A DNA stretch of 64,000 bases from Campylobacter concisus (GCF_003048905.1 NZ_PIRO01000004.1:1-64000), one strand, 5' to 3'; positions 38,507 to 47,581 are shown, numbered from the stretch's first letter. The notes: a model not told the origin generated them from the sequence alone. Translations and numbers: made by a program.

Positions 38507-39433
38507 TTGTCAAGTCCGTTTGATTATGAGTTTAACCGCATAAATAAGCAGGAGTGCACGCAGGGCGAAAATAAGGCCGTTATCGCAGCTGGAGCTTGCG
38601 CCTTTTTGCTCGCACTTGTGAAATTTGCAGCTGGACTTTTTAGCGGCTCAGTCGCTGTACTTGGCTCGGCGATTGACTCGATGCTTGATTTTATCGTTTC
38701 GCTTTTAAATTTATTTGCGCTTAGAAAGTCAAGAAAGCAAGCCGATGAGAGATTTAACTTTGGCTACACAAAGCTAGAGGCCTTGGCAGCGCTATTTGAG
38801 TGTGTCATCATCGTCGTGGCTGCTGGATATATTTTTTATGAGAGTATTAAAAAATTTAGTGAGCCAAATTTAAAGATAGACCTTGATTTAAGCCTTGGTG
38901 TGATGGTATTTTCGGTAGTTGTGACGTTATGTTTGGTGCTATTTTTAAACCAAATTTCTAAAAAAAGCGGAAACCTTATCATAAAAGCAGACGCACTGCA
39001 CTATAAGATCGACCTTTTTAGCAACCTAGCAGTCATCATCTCGCTACTTATCATTAAATTTAGCGGCTTTGTGATGATAGATGCGATCTTTGGTATCGTG
39101 ATAAGCGGCTACATCGCTCAAAGTGCGATAAATTTAGGTAAAGACGCCTTTGGTATCTTGCTAGATCACGCAGCAAGCCCTGAGGTCACAGCTGAGATCA
39201 TCAAGATGATAAAGGCAAAGAAGAGAGTTTCAGACTTTCACTACCTAAATACAAGACAGAGCGCAAATACCATATTTTTAACGCTGCATTTAGTTTTTGA
39301 CAAAGATATCTCGCTTTACGACGCGCACGAGGTGGCCGACTCGCTTGAAGCTGAGATAAGAGAGAAATTTAGGGATTATTCGTGGCAGATAACCACACAT
39401 TTAGACCCATACAACGACAAAGAAGGGAAATGA
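38507..39433 (+). CDS. Cation diffusion facilitator (CDF) metal exporter
   Basis: Inner-membrane divalent cation/H+ antiporter. 308 residues, six helices; metal-site residues in helix 2 SAIDSMLDF (DxxxD) and helix 5 DALHYKIDLFSN (HxxxD), followed by a C-terminal cytoplasmic domain (about 215-300) with metal-dependent dimerisation fold. The DxxxD form is common in iron/zinc transporters such as FieF. Start TTG 2 bases after aguA. Its place between two polyamine genes is conserved in C. jejuni (Cj0948c). Confidence 0.87.
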   Translation: MSSPFDYEFNRINKQECTQGENKAVIAAGACAFLLALVKFAAGLFSGSVAVLGSAIDSMLDFIVSLLNLFALRKSRKQADERFNFGYTKLEALAALFECVIIVVAAGYIFYESIKKFSEPNLKIDLDLSLGVMVFSVVVTLCLVLFLNQISKKSGNLIIKADALHYKIDLFSNLAVIISLLIIKFSGFVMIDAIFGIVISGYIAQSAINLGKDAFGILLDHAASPEVTAEIIKMIKAKKRVSDFHYLNTRQSANTIFLTLHLVFDKDISLYDAHEVADSLEAEIREKFRDYSWQITTHLDPYNDKEGK

Positions 39434-39434
39434 G

Positions 39435-40307
39435 ATGAAAGTAGCACTACTTCAACAAGAATTTAAAGGCACAAAAGAGGCAACCATCGCAAAGACGCTT
39501 GAGTTAATCGCCGAGGCAAAAAAAGGCGGTGCCGATCTAGTCGTCTGTCAAGAGCTTCACCAGACGCAATACTTTTGCCAAAGCGAGGATACAAATTTCT
39601 TTGATCACGCAAACGACTGGCAAGAGGACGTCGCTTTTTGGGGCAGGGTAGCAAAAGAAAATGGCGTGGTTTTAGTCACTTCGCTCTTTGAAAAGAGGGC
39701 TGACGGACTTTATCACAACACCGCCTTTGTCTTCGAGCGTGACGGCAGTGTGGCTGGCAAATACAGAAAAATGCACATCCCTGATGATCCAGGATTTTAC
39801 GAGAAATTTTACTTCACGCCTGGCGACATTGGCTTTGAGCCTATTGAAACTAGCCTTGGCAAGCTTGGTGTTTTGGTTTGCTGGGATCAGTGGTATCCAG
39901 AGGCAGCAAGGCTGATGGCGCTAAAAGGGGCGAAAATTCTCATCTATCCAACGGCTATTGGCTGGTTTGAGGGCGATAGCGACGATGAAAAATCAAGACA
40001 GCTTGAAGCGTGGGTGGCAGTGCAAAGAGGCCACAGCGTGGCAAATGGCCTGCCAGTGGTCGCAGTAAATCGCGTCGGTTTTGAAAAAGATGATAGCGGC
40101 GTGATGGATGGGATAAAATTTTGGGGAAATAGTTTTGTCTTTGGGCCACAAGGCGAGCAGCTTTTCCGCGCAAATAGCACAGATGAGCTTTGCAAGATCG
40201 TTGAAATAGATATGAAAAGAAGTGAAGAAGTGCGCAGAATTTGGCCATTTTTAAGAGACCGCAGGATCGATGCCTACGCAAATATCACAAAAAGATTTAT
40301 CGACTAA
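39435..40307 (+). CDS. aguB: N-carbamoylputrescine amidase (nitrilase family)
   Basis: Converts N-carbamoylputrescine to putrescine. 290 residues with the Glu-Lys-Cys triad of the carbon-nitrogen hydrolases: E in VVCQELHQTQYF (near 40), K in KYRKMHIPDD (near 117) and C in GVLVCWDQWYPEAAR (near 154). The substrate assignment rests on the adjacent agmatine deiminase and similarity to plant-type AguB. Last gene of the cluster, followed by a shared terminator. Confidence 0.9.
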   Translation: MKVALLQQEFKGTKEATIAKTLELIAEAKKGGADLVVCQELHQTQYFCQSEDTNFFDHANDWQEDVAFWGRVAKENGVVLVTSLFEKRADGLYHNTAFVFERDGSVAGKYRKMHIPDDPGFYEKFYFTPGDIGFEPIETSLGKLGVLVCWDQWYPEAARLMALKGAKILIYPTAIGWFEGDSDDEKSRQLEAWVAVQRGHSVANGLPVVAVNRVGFEKDDSGVMDGIKFWGNSFVFGPQGEQLFRANSTDELCKIVEIDMKRSEEVRRIWPFLRDRRIDAYANITKRFID

Positions 40308-40311
40308 ATTT

Positions 40312-40333
40312 AGAGCTAGAATTTTCTAGCTCT
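40312..40333. terminator. Bidirectional terminator between aguB and pstB
   Basis: Perfect 9-base stem AGAGCTAGA / TCTAGCTCT, loop ATTT, T run on the plus side and A run on the other. It serves the two convergent genes. It resembles the groESL terminator stem (GAGCTAGA). Confidence 0.8.
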
Positions 40334-40334
40334 T

Positions 40335-41000
40335 TTAAAATGTAAATTTCTTATCTACTATGCGAACTATCCTACCGCCAAGCCTTTTTGTCTGCTCTTC
40401 ATTGTGCGTGGTAATGATGATGGTGTATCTTTGCGACAAGTTTTTTAAAAGCTCCTCTATGATTAGGACATTTTTCATATCAAGCGATGAGCAAGGCTCG
40501 TCAAGCATGAGCACTTCAGGCTTTGTGGTTAGCATCCTTGCGATGCAAAGTCTTTGCTTTTGACCGCCAGAAAGCTTGCTAGCTGGCATATTAAGGCCAT
40601 TTATTTCGCCCAGTAAATTTACGCTTTTAAGTAGCTCTTCTACTCTTTTTTGCTTATCTTTTATACTGCCCTCATAAAATTCCATCGCATAGGTCAAATT
40701 TCTTTCTACACTAAAAGGAAAGAGCGTGGCGTCTTGAAAGAGTATGGCTAGCTTTCGTCTTAGCCAAATTTCGCTCTTATTTTTGATATTTTCGCCTTTA
40801 AATAGTATCTCTCCGCTATATCTGCCGCCCTTTTGCTCCAAAAAGCCATTTAACGCTGAAAGAAAAGTCGATTTACCACATCCTGAGCTGCCCATTAGGC
40901 ATATGATCTCGTTTTCGGCGACGCTTAAATTTAGATCTTTTAAAATTTCATTGTTTTGGTAAAAGATGCTAAGATCTTTTATGTTTAAAATATCTGGCAA
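40335..41000 (-). CDS. pstB: Phosphate ABC transporter ATPase PstB-like
   Basis: ATPase of the high-affinity phosphate importer. 221 residues, about 30 shorter than typical PstB: Walker A MGSSGCGKSTFLSALNGF (near 37), Q-loop ILFQDATLFPFSV, signature LSGGQKQRLCIARML, Walker B VLMLDEPCSSLD, switch His ITTHNEEQ. It starts 32 bases inside the end of pstA. The phosphate assignment comes from the pstS-pstC-pstA context. No phoU gene lies nearby. Confidence 0.82.
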   Translation of the reverse strand: MPDILNIKDLSIFYQNNEILKDLNLSVAENEIICLMGSSGCGKSTFLSALNGFLEQKGGRYSGEILFKGENIKNKSEIWLRRKLAILFQDATLFPFSVERNLTYAMEFYEGSIKDKQKRVEELLKSVNLLGEINGLNMPASKLSGGQKQRLCIARMLTTKPEVLMLDEPCSSLDMKNVLIIEELLKNLSQRYTIIITTHNEEQTKRLGGRIVRIVDKKFTF

Positions 41001-41838
41001 TTTTCTCTCCTATATCAAATAAAACTACGGCTGAAAGCAGGTGCAAAATGATCAGTATAAAAATGAGCACGAGCGCCGTGGCGTAGGCATTTTGCGTTGC
41101 TACTGACTGACTTAAGAGCATGTGTAGGTGAAATGGTAGCGCCATGACTGGCGAGAGCAGGCCTTCTGCCTTTGCCATGAAGACAACCCCAGTTAAAAGT
41201 AGTGGCGCAGTTGCCCCTATGGCGTAGCTGCCAGCTAGTATTAAAATAGATATTATATTTTTTCTAATAGTTGGCAAAACTAGCTTTCTAGCCATGAAAT
41301 TTTTATCAACGCCAAGCGCGAAGCTATCTCTTAACATCTTTTCATCGATCTGCGAGATCACCTTTTCTGTGCTCACTTCAACAAATGGAAAGACCATCAA
41401 AGCAAGCGTAATGCTAGCTGTTAGCAGGCTTTTAGGGATATCAAGGCTGACGATAAAAAGCCCATAAACAAACATCCCAAGCAAGATAGAAGGTATCGAG
41501 GCCATCGTTTGGATGATAAATTTAAGCCCAAATTTTATGATACGGGATGTGCAGTAAATTTGCCTGTAAATGGCGCAGCTAACGCCAAGAAGCGCTGAAA
41601 ATATCATCGAGAGTGTCATCAGCAAAAATGATCCTATGATGGCGTCTCTTATGCCGCCGCTCTCACCTAAATTTAAACCTTGCGGGTTTTTGGTTAGAAA
41701 GTCTAAATTTATCTGAGAGATGCCATTTGCAAAGATGAAATAAAATATCCAAAATATCACCGCAACCACTATAAATACGCAAAGATAAGCGTAAAATTTG
41801 ACTAAAAAATCCTTAAAAACATTCATTGCTTTTCTCAA
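40969..41838 (-). CDS. pstA: Phosphate ABC transporter permease PstA
   Basis: 289-residue inner-membrane subunit with six helices; FSALLGVSCAIYR, IQTMASIPSILLGMFVYGLF and the EAA-like loop RDSFALGVDKNFMARKLVLPTIRKN (near 185) are PstA features. The start overlaps pstC by 26 bases and the end overlaps pstB. Acts with PstC as the channel. Confidence 0.88.
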   Translation of the reverse strand: MRKAMNVFKDFLVKFYAYLCVFIVVAVIFWIFYFIFANGISQINLDFLTKNPQGLNLGESGGIRDAIIGSFLLMTLSMIFSALLGVSCAIYRQIYCTSRIIKFGLKFIIQTMASIPSILLGMFVYGLFIVSLDIPKSLLTASITLALMVFPFVEVSTEKVISQIDEKMLRDSFALGVDKNFMARKLVLPTIRKNIISILILAGSYAIGATAPLLLTGVVFMAKAEGLLSPVMALPFHLHMLLSQSVATQNAYATALVLIFILIILHLLSAVVLFDIGEKIARYFKHKRS

Positions 41839-42670
41839 ATTTAAAGATAAAAATATTTAGCATAAAGATAAAAACAAGCAGGACAAATCCACTTGCAATA
41901 AGAGCGTGATAGTGCAGGCTGCCAGCCTCGCTCATACCCATTTCAAGGGCTATTAGAGACGGTATGGTTTGAGCTTTTGAGAGCAGGTGTGGAAAAAGCG
42001 GGGTGTTGCCTATGACCATCATCACGGCCATCGTCTCGCCAGCTGCTCTGGAAAATGCGAGTATAAAGCCTGAAATGCTAGCTTTTATGGATTTTCTAAA
42101 AATGACTTTTCTTATAAAATATCCCGTGCTTACGCCAAGCGCGTCTGAGTTTGTCTTGAAATTTTGCTTTAGCAGATCAACACTTTGGAGCAAGTGCGAG
42201 GTAAAAAAGGGCAGTATCATGACGCTAAGGATGAGGCTAGCTGCCAAGACTGACTCGCCAGCGGACATTTTTAGCCCTGACTCTAAAATTTTTACAACCG
42301 TGTAAAGCGCGAAAAATCCATATATGATAGATGGTATGCCAGCTAGTATTCGTATCATCCAGTCTAGCACGTGCCTAAGCCAGGCGCTCGCAAAAAAGCA
42401 GATAAAGATAGTAACTCCAAGCGAGATAAAAAATGAAAATATGCAAGCTAAAAACGCAACTGCAAAATTTGCGACTAGGACATTAAATAGTCCAAAGCTA
42501 AAAGGCTCTGTGCTAACGTCCCAGTCGCCATTTAGTAAGAAGTCAAAGAGGCTTACTTCTGCAAAAAAGCTCGTGGAATTTATCAGTAAAAACCCCACGA
42601 GTAAAAGCAAAAGCATGGCGGATAAAAGTGTGAAAGCATATACCCCGCCTTTAAAAATTTGCCCTGTCAT
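41813..42670 (-). CDS. pstC: Phosphate ABC transporter permease PstC
   Basis: 285 residues with about six helices; RILAGIPSIIYGFFALYTVV (near 105) and SDALGVSTGYFIRKVIFRKSIKAS (near 175, EAA loop) and FSRAAGETMAVMMVIGN are strongly PstC-like. It follows pstS by 3 bases and shows no oddity apart from a slightly short length. Confidence 0.9.
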   Translation of the reverse strand: MTGQIFKGGVYAFTLLSAMLLLLLVGFLLINSTSFFAEVSLFDFLLNGDWDVSTEPFSFGLFNVLVANFAVAFLACIFSFFISLGVTIFICFFASAWLRHVLDWMIRILAGIPSIIYGFFALYTVVKILESGLKMSAGESVLAASLILSVMILPFFTSHLLQSVDLLKQNFKTNSDALGVSTGYFIRKVIFRKSIKASISGFILAFSRAAGETMAVMMVIGNTPLFPHLLSKAQTIPSLIALEMGMSEAGSLHYHALIASGFVLLVFIFMLNIFIFKFEKSNECF

Positions 42671-42673
42671 TGG

Positions 42674-43546
42674 CTATTTTACTGGTATAAATCCCATTTT
42701 TTCGATAGTCTTTTGACCTTCGGCCGAATTTAGCACGTCAACAAAAATTTGCTCGCTCTTGCTTAGATTGCCACTTTTTACGATGACGAGCGGGCGAGAG
42801 ATGTAGTATTTGCCATCAACTATATTTTTAACAGTTGGCTCCACACCGTCAACGTTTAGCGGTATTAGCTTGCCTTTGTTTTGGTTTGTGATACCAAAAG
42901 ATGCGTAGCCAACGGCGTTTTTATTTTCGATGATCTTTGAAACAAGTGCGCCCATTGATGGTGACTGGATGACGTTTTTGCTAACTTTGACATCCTTCAT
43001 GATCTTTTTTTGAAAAACCTCGTGAGCACCGCCACCAAGATCTCTTGTAACTACGACTATTTCGTCATTTGGTAGGGATTTGTCAAGGTCACTCCACTTT
43101 TTGTACTCGCCTGAGAAAATTTTGACGATCTCATCTTTGTTTAAATTTCCGCCCTTTAGCTTTATCACCTCATTTTCTGGGTTTACAGCCACGCAAAGTG
43201 CGTCTATACCAAGCGTATAGGCTTTCATATCCTTGATCTTTGCTTTTTCGCTATCTTTTATGTCGCGAGCTAGCATGCCAAAGTCAGCGACATGATCAAG
43301 CACAGCTTTCACGCCAGCACCTGAGCCACCAGCTGAGACGAAAATGGTGATGTTTTTGTTTGGCAAAGTGCTATCTACTTTGTCCCAAGTCTCGTACTTT
43401 TCGATAAAGTCGGTTGAAATTTTAGCGATGACTGGAGCTAGAGTAGATGAGCCACTAAAGCTAACTTGCGTTTTTTCATCCGCACCAGAAGCAAAATTTA
43501 AAGATAAAAGCAGCATAGAAGCGGCCAACATAAGTGATTTTTTCAT
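42674..43546 (-). CDS. pstS: Phosphate-binding protein PstS
   Basis: Periplasmic phosphate receptor. 290 residues, signal peptide MKKSLMLAASMLLLSLNFASGA, then the phosphate-binding start VSFSGSSTLAPV, SAGGSGAGVKAVLDHVADFGMLAR and TRDLGGGAHEVF. The ATG at 43546 has a perfect GGAGG 5 bases upstream; an earlier ATG (43558) has none. First gene of pstSCAB; its -10 box lies about 100 bases upstream. Confidence 0.92.
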   Translation of the reverse strand: MKKSLMLAASMLLLSLNFASGADEKTQVSFSGSSTLAPVIAKISTDFIEKYETWDKVDSTLPNKNITIFVSAGGSGAGVKAVLDHVADFGMLARDIKDSEKAKIKDMKAYTLGIDALCVAVNPENEVIKLKGGNLNKDEIVKIFSGEYKKWSDLDKSLPNDEIVVVTRDLGGGAHEVFQKKIMKDVKVSKNVIQSPSMGALVSKIIENKNAVGYASFGITNQNKGKLIPLNVDGVEPTVKNIVDGKYYISRPLVIVKSGNLSKSEQIFVDVLNSAEGQKTIEKMGFIPVK

Positions 43547-43558
43547 AAAAACCTCCAA

Positions 43559-43861
43559 AATTTGATTGTTATTAACATTTGTAAAAGCTATTGGTTATGT
43601 TGTAAATTTGCAACAGTTTTTCTAAAACTTAGAACTGCGGTGGATTATACAATAAAAAATGATATTTAAATAGCCGGTTTATCAAATTTATTTTGACTGA
43701 TAAAGAAATATAAATTTAATCTTAAGAAAATATTTTTTTAAGTCTTGATTGTGTAGAATGGTTGCAACTTTGCCAAAACGGCATGAAAATATCATATTAA
43801 ATAAGGTAAAAAGCTAAATTTATAGAATAAAATAGCCTTAAATTTCTTGAAAGGATCTTAG
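43559..43861. other. Divergent control region between pstS and the TRAP genes
   Basis: About 300 AT-rich bases. Contains the pstS -10 and the imperfect dyad TTGTAAATTTGCAA (43598-43611 region). I could not find a convincing phosphate-response box (GTTTC repeats). The TAXI gene has AAAGGATC as ribosome site; several weak -10 candidates lie near 43820. Confidence 0.4.
43644..43649 (-). promoter_or_regulatory. Probable -10 box of the pst operon
   Basis: Minus-strand TTTATTGTATAATCC, a perfect TATAAT, 98 bases before the pstS ATG; leaves a leader of about 90 bases. Confidence 0.55.
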
Positions 43862-44803
43862 ATGAAGACTACTTCTTTGGCACTTGCTGGCTTGCTTTTA
43901 GCAACAACTCTTTCAGCAAAAGAATTTATCAGTATCGGTACTGGTGGCATGACAGGCACATACTATCCGATAGGTGGAGCGATTTGCCGTTTAGCAAACA
44001 AAAATACTAATGTAAAATGCTCAGTTCAATCAACTGGCGGCTCAGTTTATAACGTAAATAACGTCCTCAAAAAAGAGCTTACATTCGGCTTTGTTCAAAG
44101 CGACGTCGTCTATGATAAATTTAACGGTACTGGCAAATTTGACGGAGCAAAAGATGAAAATTTACGCTCAGTAGTTGCTATCTATCCAGAACTTCTTGCA
44201 TTTGTCGTGGCAAAAGATAGTGGTCTTACAAGCGATCTTTCTTCATTTGCAGGCAAAAAATACAATGTTGGTAACCCGGGCAGTGGCAACGAAGTGAGCA
44301 CACTTGAAGTCTTTAAAGCAAAAGGTTTTGACGTTTCAAAACTAGGCTACCGCGGCGTTTTAACAGTTGGCGAATGTCCACACGCACTAAAAGATAAAAA
44401 GATAGACGGTTATAGCTTTGTCGTCGGCCACCCAACCGCAAACATAACTGACGCTGCGACATCTTTGCCTATTGATATCCTAAACATCGAAGGTAGCGAG
44501 ATCGACAAACTTCTTGCAGAGAAGCCATACTTTGCAAAAGGCGTCATCCCAAAAGGCTCATATGACGGTGTAGATCACGATGTAAATACTATCGGCGTAA
44601 AAGCTGTTTTGGTAACTAGTAAAGATACGAAAGATGAGGCTGTAAAAGCTGTGATAAAAGCTATTTTAGACAACTTTGATGAGTATAAAACTCTTCACCC
44701 AGCGCTAAAATCAGTTAAAAAAGAAGATCTCGTTCAAGGTCTTTCAGCTCCGCTTCACCCAGCTGCAGAGGCTGCATTTAAAGAGGCCGGTATCTTAAAA
44801 TAG
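43862..44803 (+). CDS. TAXI-family TRAP transporter solute receptor
   Basis: Periplasmic receptor of a secondary TRAP transporter. 313 residues with signal peptide MKTTSLALAGLLLATTLSAKEF and the TAXI hallmark FISIGTGGMTGTYYPIGGAICRL. Further segments SVQSTGGSVYNV, GNPGSGNEVSTLEVFK fit. TAXI receptors bind small carboxylates such as glutamate or 2-oxoglutarate; the substrate here is unknown. The fused permease follows after two hairpins. Confidence 0.9.
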   Translation: MKTTSLALAGLLLATTLSAKEFISIGTGGMTGTYYPIGGAICRLANKNTNVKCSVQSTGGSVYNVNNVLKKELTFGFVQSDVVYDKFNGTGKFDGAKDENLRSVVAIYPELLAFVVAKDSGLTSDLSSFAGKKYNVGNPGSGNEVSTLEVFKAKGFDVSKLGYRGVLTVGECPHALKDKKIDGYSFVVGHPTANITDAATSLPIDILNIEGSEIDKLLAEKPYFAKGVIPKGSYDGVDHDVNTIGVKAVLVTSKDTKDEAVKAVIKAILDNFDEYKTLHPALKSVKKEDLVQGLSAPLHPAAEAAFKEAGILK

Positions 44804-44810
44804 TCTATTT

Positions 44811-44830
44811 CCAGAGGCTTTTGCCTCTGG
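44811..44830 (+). terminator. GC-rich hairpin after the TAXI receptor gene
   Basis: 8-base stem CCAGAGGC / GCCTCTGG, loop TTTT, 7 bases after the stop codon. The following ATAAAATTT is a weak tail, so it is probably a partial terminator or RNA-stabilising hairpin. Confidence 0.55.
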
Positions 44831-44833
44831 ATA

Positions 44834-44877
44834 AAATTTAAATATACAAATTCTTTTAAATTTGTATATTTAAATTT
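44834..44877 (+). promoter_or_regulatory. 19-base AT-rich inverted repeat before the TRAP permease
   Basis: The arms 44834-44852 and 44859-44877 are perfect reverse complements of 19 bases with a six-base loop, ending 3 bases before the AAAGGAGAG ribosome site. In mRNA it would form a long hairpin just before the start and could limit translation or stabilise the receptor transcript. Confidence 0.55.
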
Positions 44878-44889
44878 TAAAGGAGAGAG

Positions 44890-46956
44890 ATGAACGAAGT
44901 CAAAGACAACGAAGAACAATTTGTCGAAGTAAAAACAAGGGAGATAAATAGCAATTTTTACAACTATTTCATTGCGATCGTATGCTTTTCTTGGTCAGTT
45001 TTTCAGCTTTATATAGCTTATTTTCCGCTAAATACCAACATTTCGCGCTCAATACACTTAGCCTTTGCGGTTGGTCTTGTATTTTTGCTTTATCCAGTCA
45101 CTTTTCATAAAAAGGCACATTCTAGTTTGCCATTTTACGATCTAGTCTTTTGTGTAGTAGGCGTTGTTGCTGTGCTTTATCCAGCGGTTTATTTTTATGA
45201 ACTAGCTGATAGGACAGGGGACTACATCACGCAAGATATTGTCATATCGTTTTTAGCGATTATTGTCTTGCTTGAGGCTGGTAGGCGCGTGATGGGGCCA
45301 GCACTTCCAATTATTTGTATATTGTTTTTGATATATGATCACTTTGGCCCTTATATGCCAGACATCATCGCTCATCAAGGTGCCAGCTTTGAAAAGATCG
45401 CAGGCCATATGTTTTTGACGACTGAGGGCATCTTTGGTGTGCCTATCGGAGTTAGTGTTAGTTTTATCTATCTTTTTGTTCTTTTTGGCTCATTGCTTGA
45501 GAGGGCAGGTGCTGGGCAATATTTCATAAATTTAGCTTTCTCTCTTCTTGGAAAATATAGAGGCGGTCCAGCTAAGGCCTCGGTCATCGCAAGTGGTCTA
45601 ACTGGCATGGTTTCAGGAAGCTCCACTGCAAATGTTGTAACCGTTGGCACATTTACCATACCACTTATGAAAAAAGCTGGTCTTTCACGCACAAAAGCTG
45701 GAGCCATCGAAGTTGCAGCTGGCGTAAATGGACAGCTCATGCCTCCGATCATGGGCGCAGCTGCCTTTATCATCGCTGAGTTTTTAGGTATGACATATAC
45801 AAATGTTATGATGGCAGCGATTATCCCAGCATTTGCTTGTTATTTGTCGCTATTTTTTATCGTTCATTTAGAGAGCGTGAAGCTTGGCTTAAAAGGTATA
45901 AATCAAAGCGAGTTTCACTCAAGATTTAAAATTTTTGTAAGCGGACTTCACTATATAACTCCAATTTTGATTTTACTTTATACGCTATTAATCGCAAAAG
46001 AATCAGCCATCGCTGCAGCATTTAATGCGATTGGATTTTTATTTTTAATAATGATCTTTCAAGAGCCAGTTAAAAAACTAGCAAGTGGCGAAAAAGTTGG
46101 AATAAATGATGTGTTAATAGGCTTTGAAGATATATTTTGGGCGATGGTTGCAGCTGCAAAAAGCATGACAACGATCGCCATTGCAACTGCACTTGCAGGT
46201 ATTATCGTGGGCTCTATCTCTCTAACTGGACTTGGTCAAGTGCTTTCAGATTTAGTTGAGCTACTTGCTGGTGATAATATAGTTATGATATTGCTTCTTA
46301 CTGCGATGATGTCACTTATACTAGGAATGGGCCTTCCAACGACAGCAAACTACATCGTAGTTTCAAGCCTTGTGGCACCTGTTATTTTATTTTTGGCGCA
46401 CAAAAATGGCTTTTTAATCCCAGCCATTGCTGTGCATCTTTTTGTCTTTTACTTTGGAATTTTAGCTGATGACACGCCACCAGTTGGTATCGCAGCTTAT
46501 GCAGCAGCTGGTATCGCCAAAGCAAATCCTATAACAGTTGGTGTTCAAGGATTCTTTTATGATCTAAGAACGGCGATCTTGCCATTTGCCTTTTTCTTTA
46601 ACAACAAACTTATGCTAATTGAAAGCGTAAATACAGGCGACCCGCTTGATTCAAAAGGAATAGTCTGGATGAGTAATCCGCTTGAAATTTTACTTGTCTT
46701 TGGTATGGCGATCGTGGGAATGTTTGCTTTTTCAAGCTTACTTCAAGGCTACTATGTCACAAAGCTTAGGATCTGGGAGCGTATTCTTTTGATCCCTGTT
46801 GTGCCACTAGCTCTTGTACCAAATATATGTGTGAAATTTAATCTTATACCAAACGAATACACTGCTTATATCGTAGCTGCTGTGCTTTATGGATTTGTTT
46901 TTATGACTCAATGGGGCATTAAAGACAAACCACTTGATCAAATAAAAATAATCTAA
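44890..46956 (+). CDS. Fused TRAP transporter permease (4TM + 12TM)
   Basis: 688 residues; the small DctQ-like part (four helices, about 20-140) is fused to the DctM-like part with long hydrophobic segments and ASGLTGMVSGSSTANVVTVGTFTIPLMKK, followed by AGVNGQLMPPIMGAAAFI, GMGLPTTANYIV and ADDTPPVGIAAYAAAGIAKANP, all typical of TAXI-type TRAP permeases. Inner-membrane sodium-dependent carboxylate importer with the preceding receptor. Own ribosome site AAAGGAG. Confidence 0.92.
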   Translation: MNEVKDNEEQFVEVKTREINSNFYNYFIAIVCFSWSVFQLYIAYFPLNTNISRSIHLAFAVGLVFLLYPVTFHKKAHSSLPFYDLVFCVVGVVAVLYPAVYFYELADRTGDYITQDIVISFLAIIVLLEAGRRVMGPALPIICILFLIYDHFGPYMPDIIAHQGASFEKIAGHMFLTTEGIFGVPIGVSVSFIYLFVLFGSLLERAGAGQYFINLAFSLLGKYRGGPAKASVIASGLTGMVSGSSTANVVTVGTFTIPLMKKAGLSRTKAGAIEVAAGVNGQLMPPIMGAAAFIIAEFLGMTYTNVMMAAIIPAFACYLSLFFIVHLESVKLGLKGINQSEFHSRFKIFVSGLHYITPILILLYTLLIAKESAIAAAFNAIGFLFLIMIFQEPVKKLASGEKVGINDVLIGFEDIFWAMVAAAKSMTTIAIATALAGIIVGSISLTGLGQVLSDLVELLAGDNIVMILLLTAMMSLILGMGLPTTANYIVVSSLVAPVILFLAHKNGFLIPAIAVHLFVFYFGILADDTPPVGIAAYAAAGIAKANPITVGVQGFFYDLRTAILPFAFFFNNKLMLIESVNTGDPLDSKGIVWMSNPLEILLVFGMAIVGMFAFSSLLQGYYVTKLRIWERILLIPVVPLALVPNICVKFNLIPNEYTAYIVAAVLYGFVFMTQWGIKDKPLDQIKII

Positions 46957-46958
46957 TC

Positions 46959-46982
46959 TTAGGCAAGAGCATTCTTGCCTAA
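46959..46982 (+). terminator. Terminator of the TRAP operon
   Basis: 10-base stem TTAGGCAAGA / TCTTGCCTAA, loop GCAT, then ATTTCT. Confidence 0.75.
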
Positions 46983-47071
46983 ATTTCTAATATAAATTTT
47001 TTAGACTACCTTTATACTTTGAGTAATTTCTATTTAAAATAAGTGTTTTTGGATTTTTTTGTTTTAAGAAA

Positions 47072-47095
47072 TTTTTAGGCTCGAAAGCCTAAAAA
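47072..47095 (-). terminator. Terminator of the Sel1-repeat gene
   Basis: 10-base stem TTTTTAGGCT / AGCCTAAAAA with tetraloop CGAA immediately after the stop codon; A/T tails on both sides make it symmetric. Confidence 0.75.
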
Positions 47096-47581
47096 TTATA
47101 GTTGTTTTGAGCGTCTTAGATCACCTGCAAATTCGCAAGACATCTTATCGCCTAATTCGCAGCCTTTTACTAAAAATTCATAAGCTTTTTTAAATTCCTT
47201 AGCTTCTATTAAGATAGAACCTACCATTTCGCAAGAATATCCATCATTCTTCTCACAAGCTTTGTTAAAAAGTTCTCTTGCTTTTTGTGGCTCAGTATTT
47301 AGATAAAGTCCACCAGCTGCCGAGCAACCTTCAACCTCACCAGCTTCGCAAGCTTTATTATAGTACTCTAAAGCCTTGTCTAGATCCGGTGTTGCTGTTT
47401 TGCCTAGCTGATAAACGGCGCCAGTTTTTACGCATGATTTCGCATCATTTTCTACACATCCTGCTTCAAATTTAGCTAAAGCTTCTTTGAAATTTGAGCT
47501 CCCATATGCCTTTAGGCCATCTTCAAAGTTACCTGCAAAAGCACAAGCAGCTAAGATTGAGATAAAAATCATTTTTTTCAT
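47096..47581 (-). CDS. Secreted Sel1-repeat (Hcp-like) protein
   Basis: 161 residues from the ATG at 47581 (signal peptide MKKMIFISILAACAFAGN). The mature chain consists of Sel1-like helical repeats in which cysteines occur eight residues apart (CVENDAKSC, CEAGEVEGC, CEKNDGYSC, CELGDKMSC), as in the cysteine-rich Hcp proteins of Helicobacter. Such repeats usually bind partners or peptidoglycan pieces. Single gene with its own terminator. Confidence 0.82.
   Translation of the reverse strand: MKKMIFISILAACAFAGNFEDGLKAYGSSNFKEALAKFEAGCVENDAKSCVKTGAVYQLGKTATPDLDKALEYYNKACEAGEVEGCSAAGGLYLNTEPQKARELFNKACEKNDGYSCEMVGSILIEAKEFKKAYEFLVKGCELGDKMSCEFAGDLRRSKQL

Noticed and set aside
40335-43546. Tungstate or molybdate instead of phosphate importer
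   Set aside because: There are two separate permease genes and the binding protein has the PstS start SGSSTLAPV; tungstate and molybdate systems have one permease.
43559-43861. Phosphate-response box upstream of pstS
   Set aside because: I looked for GTTTC-type repeats as in the C. jejuni PhosR box and did not find a pair with acceptable spacing.
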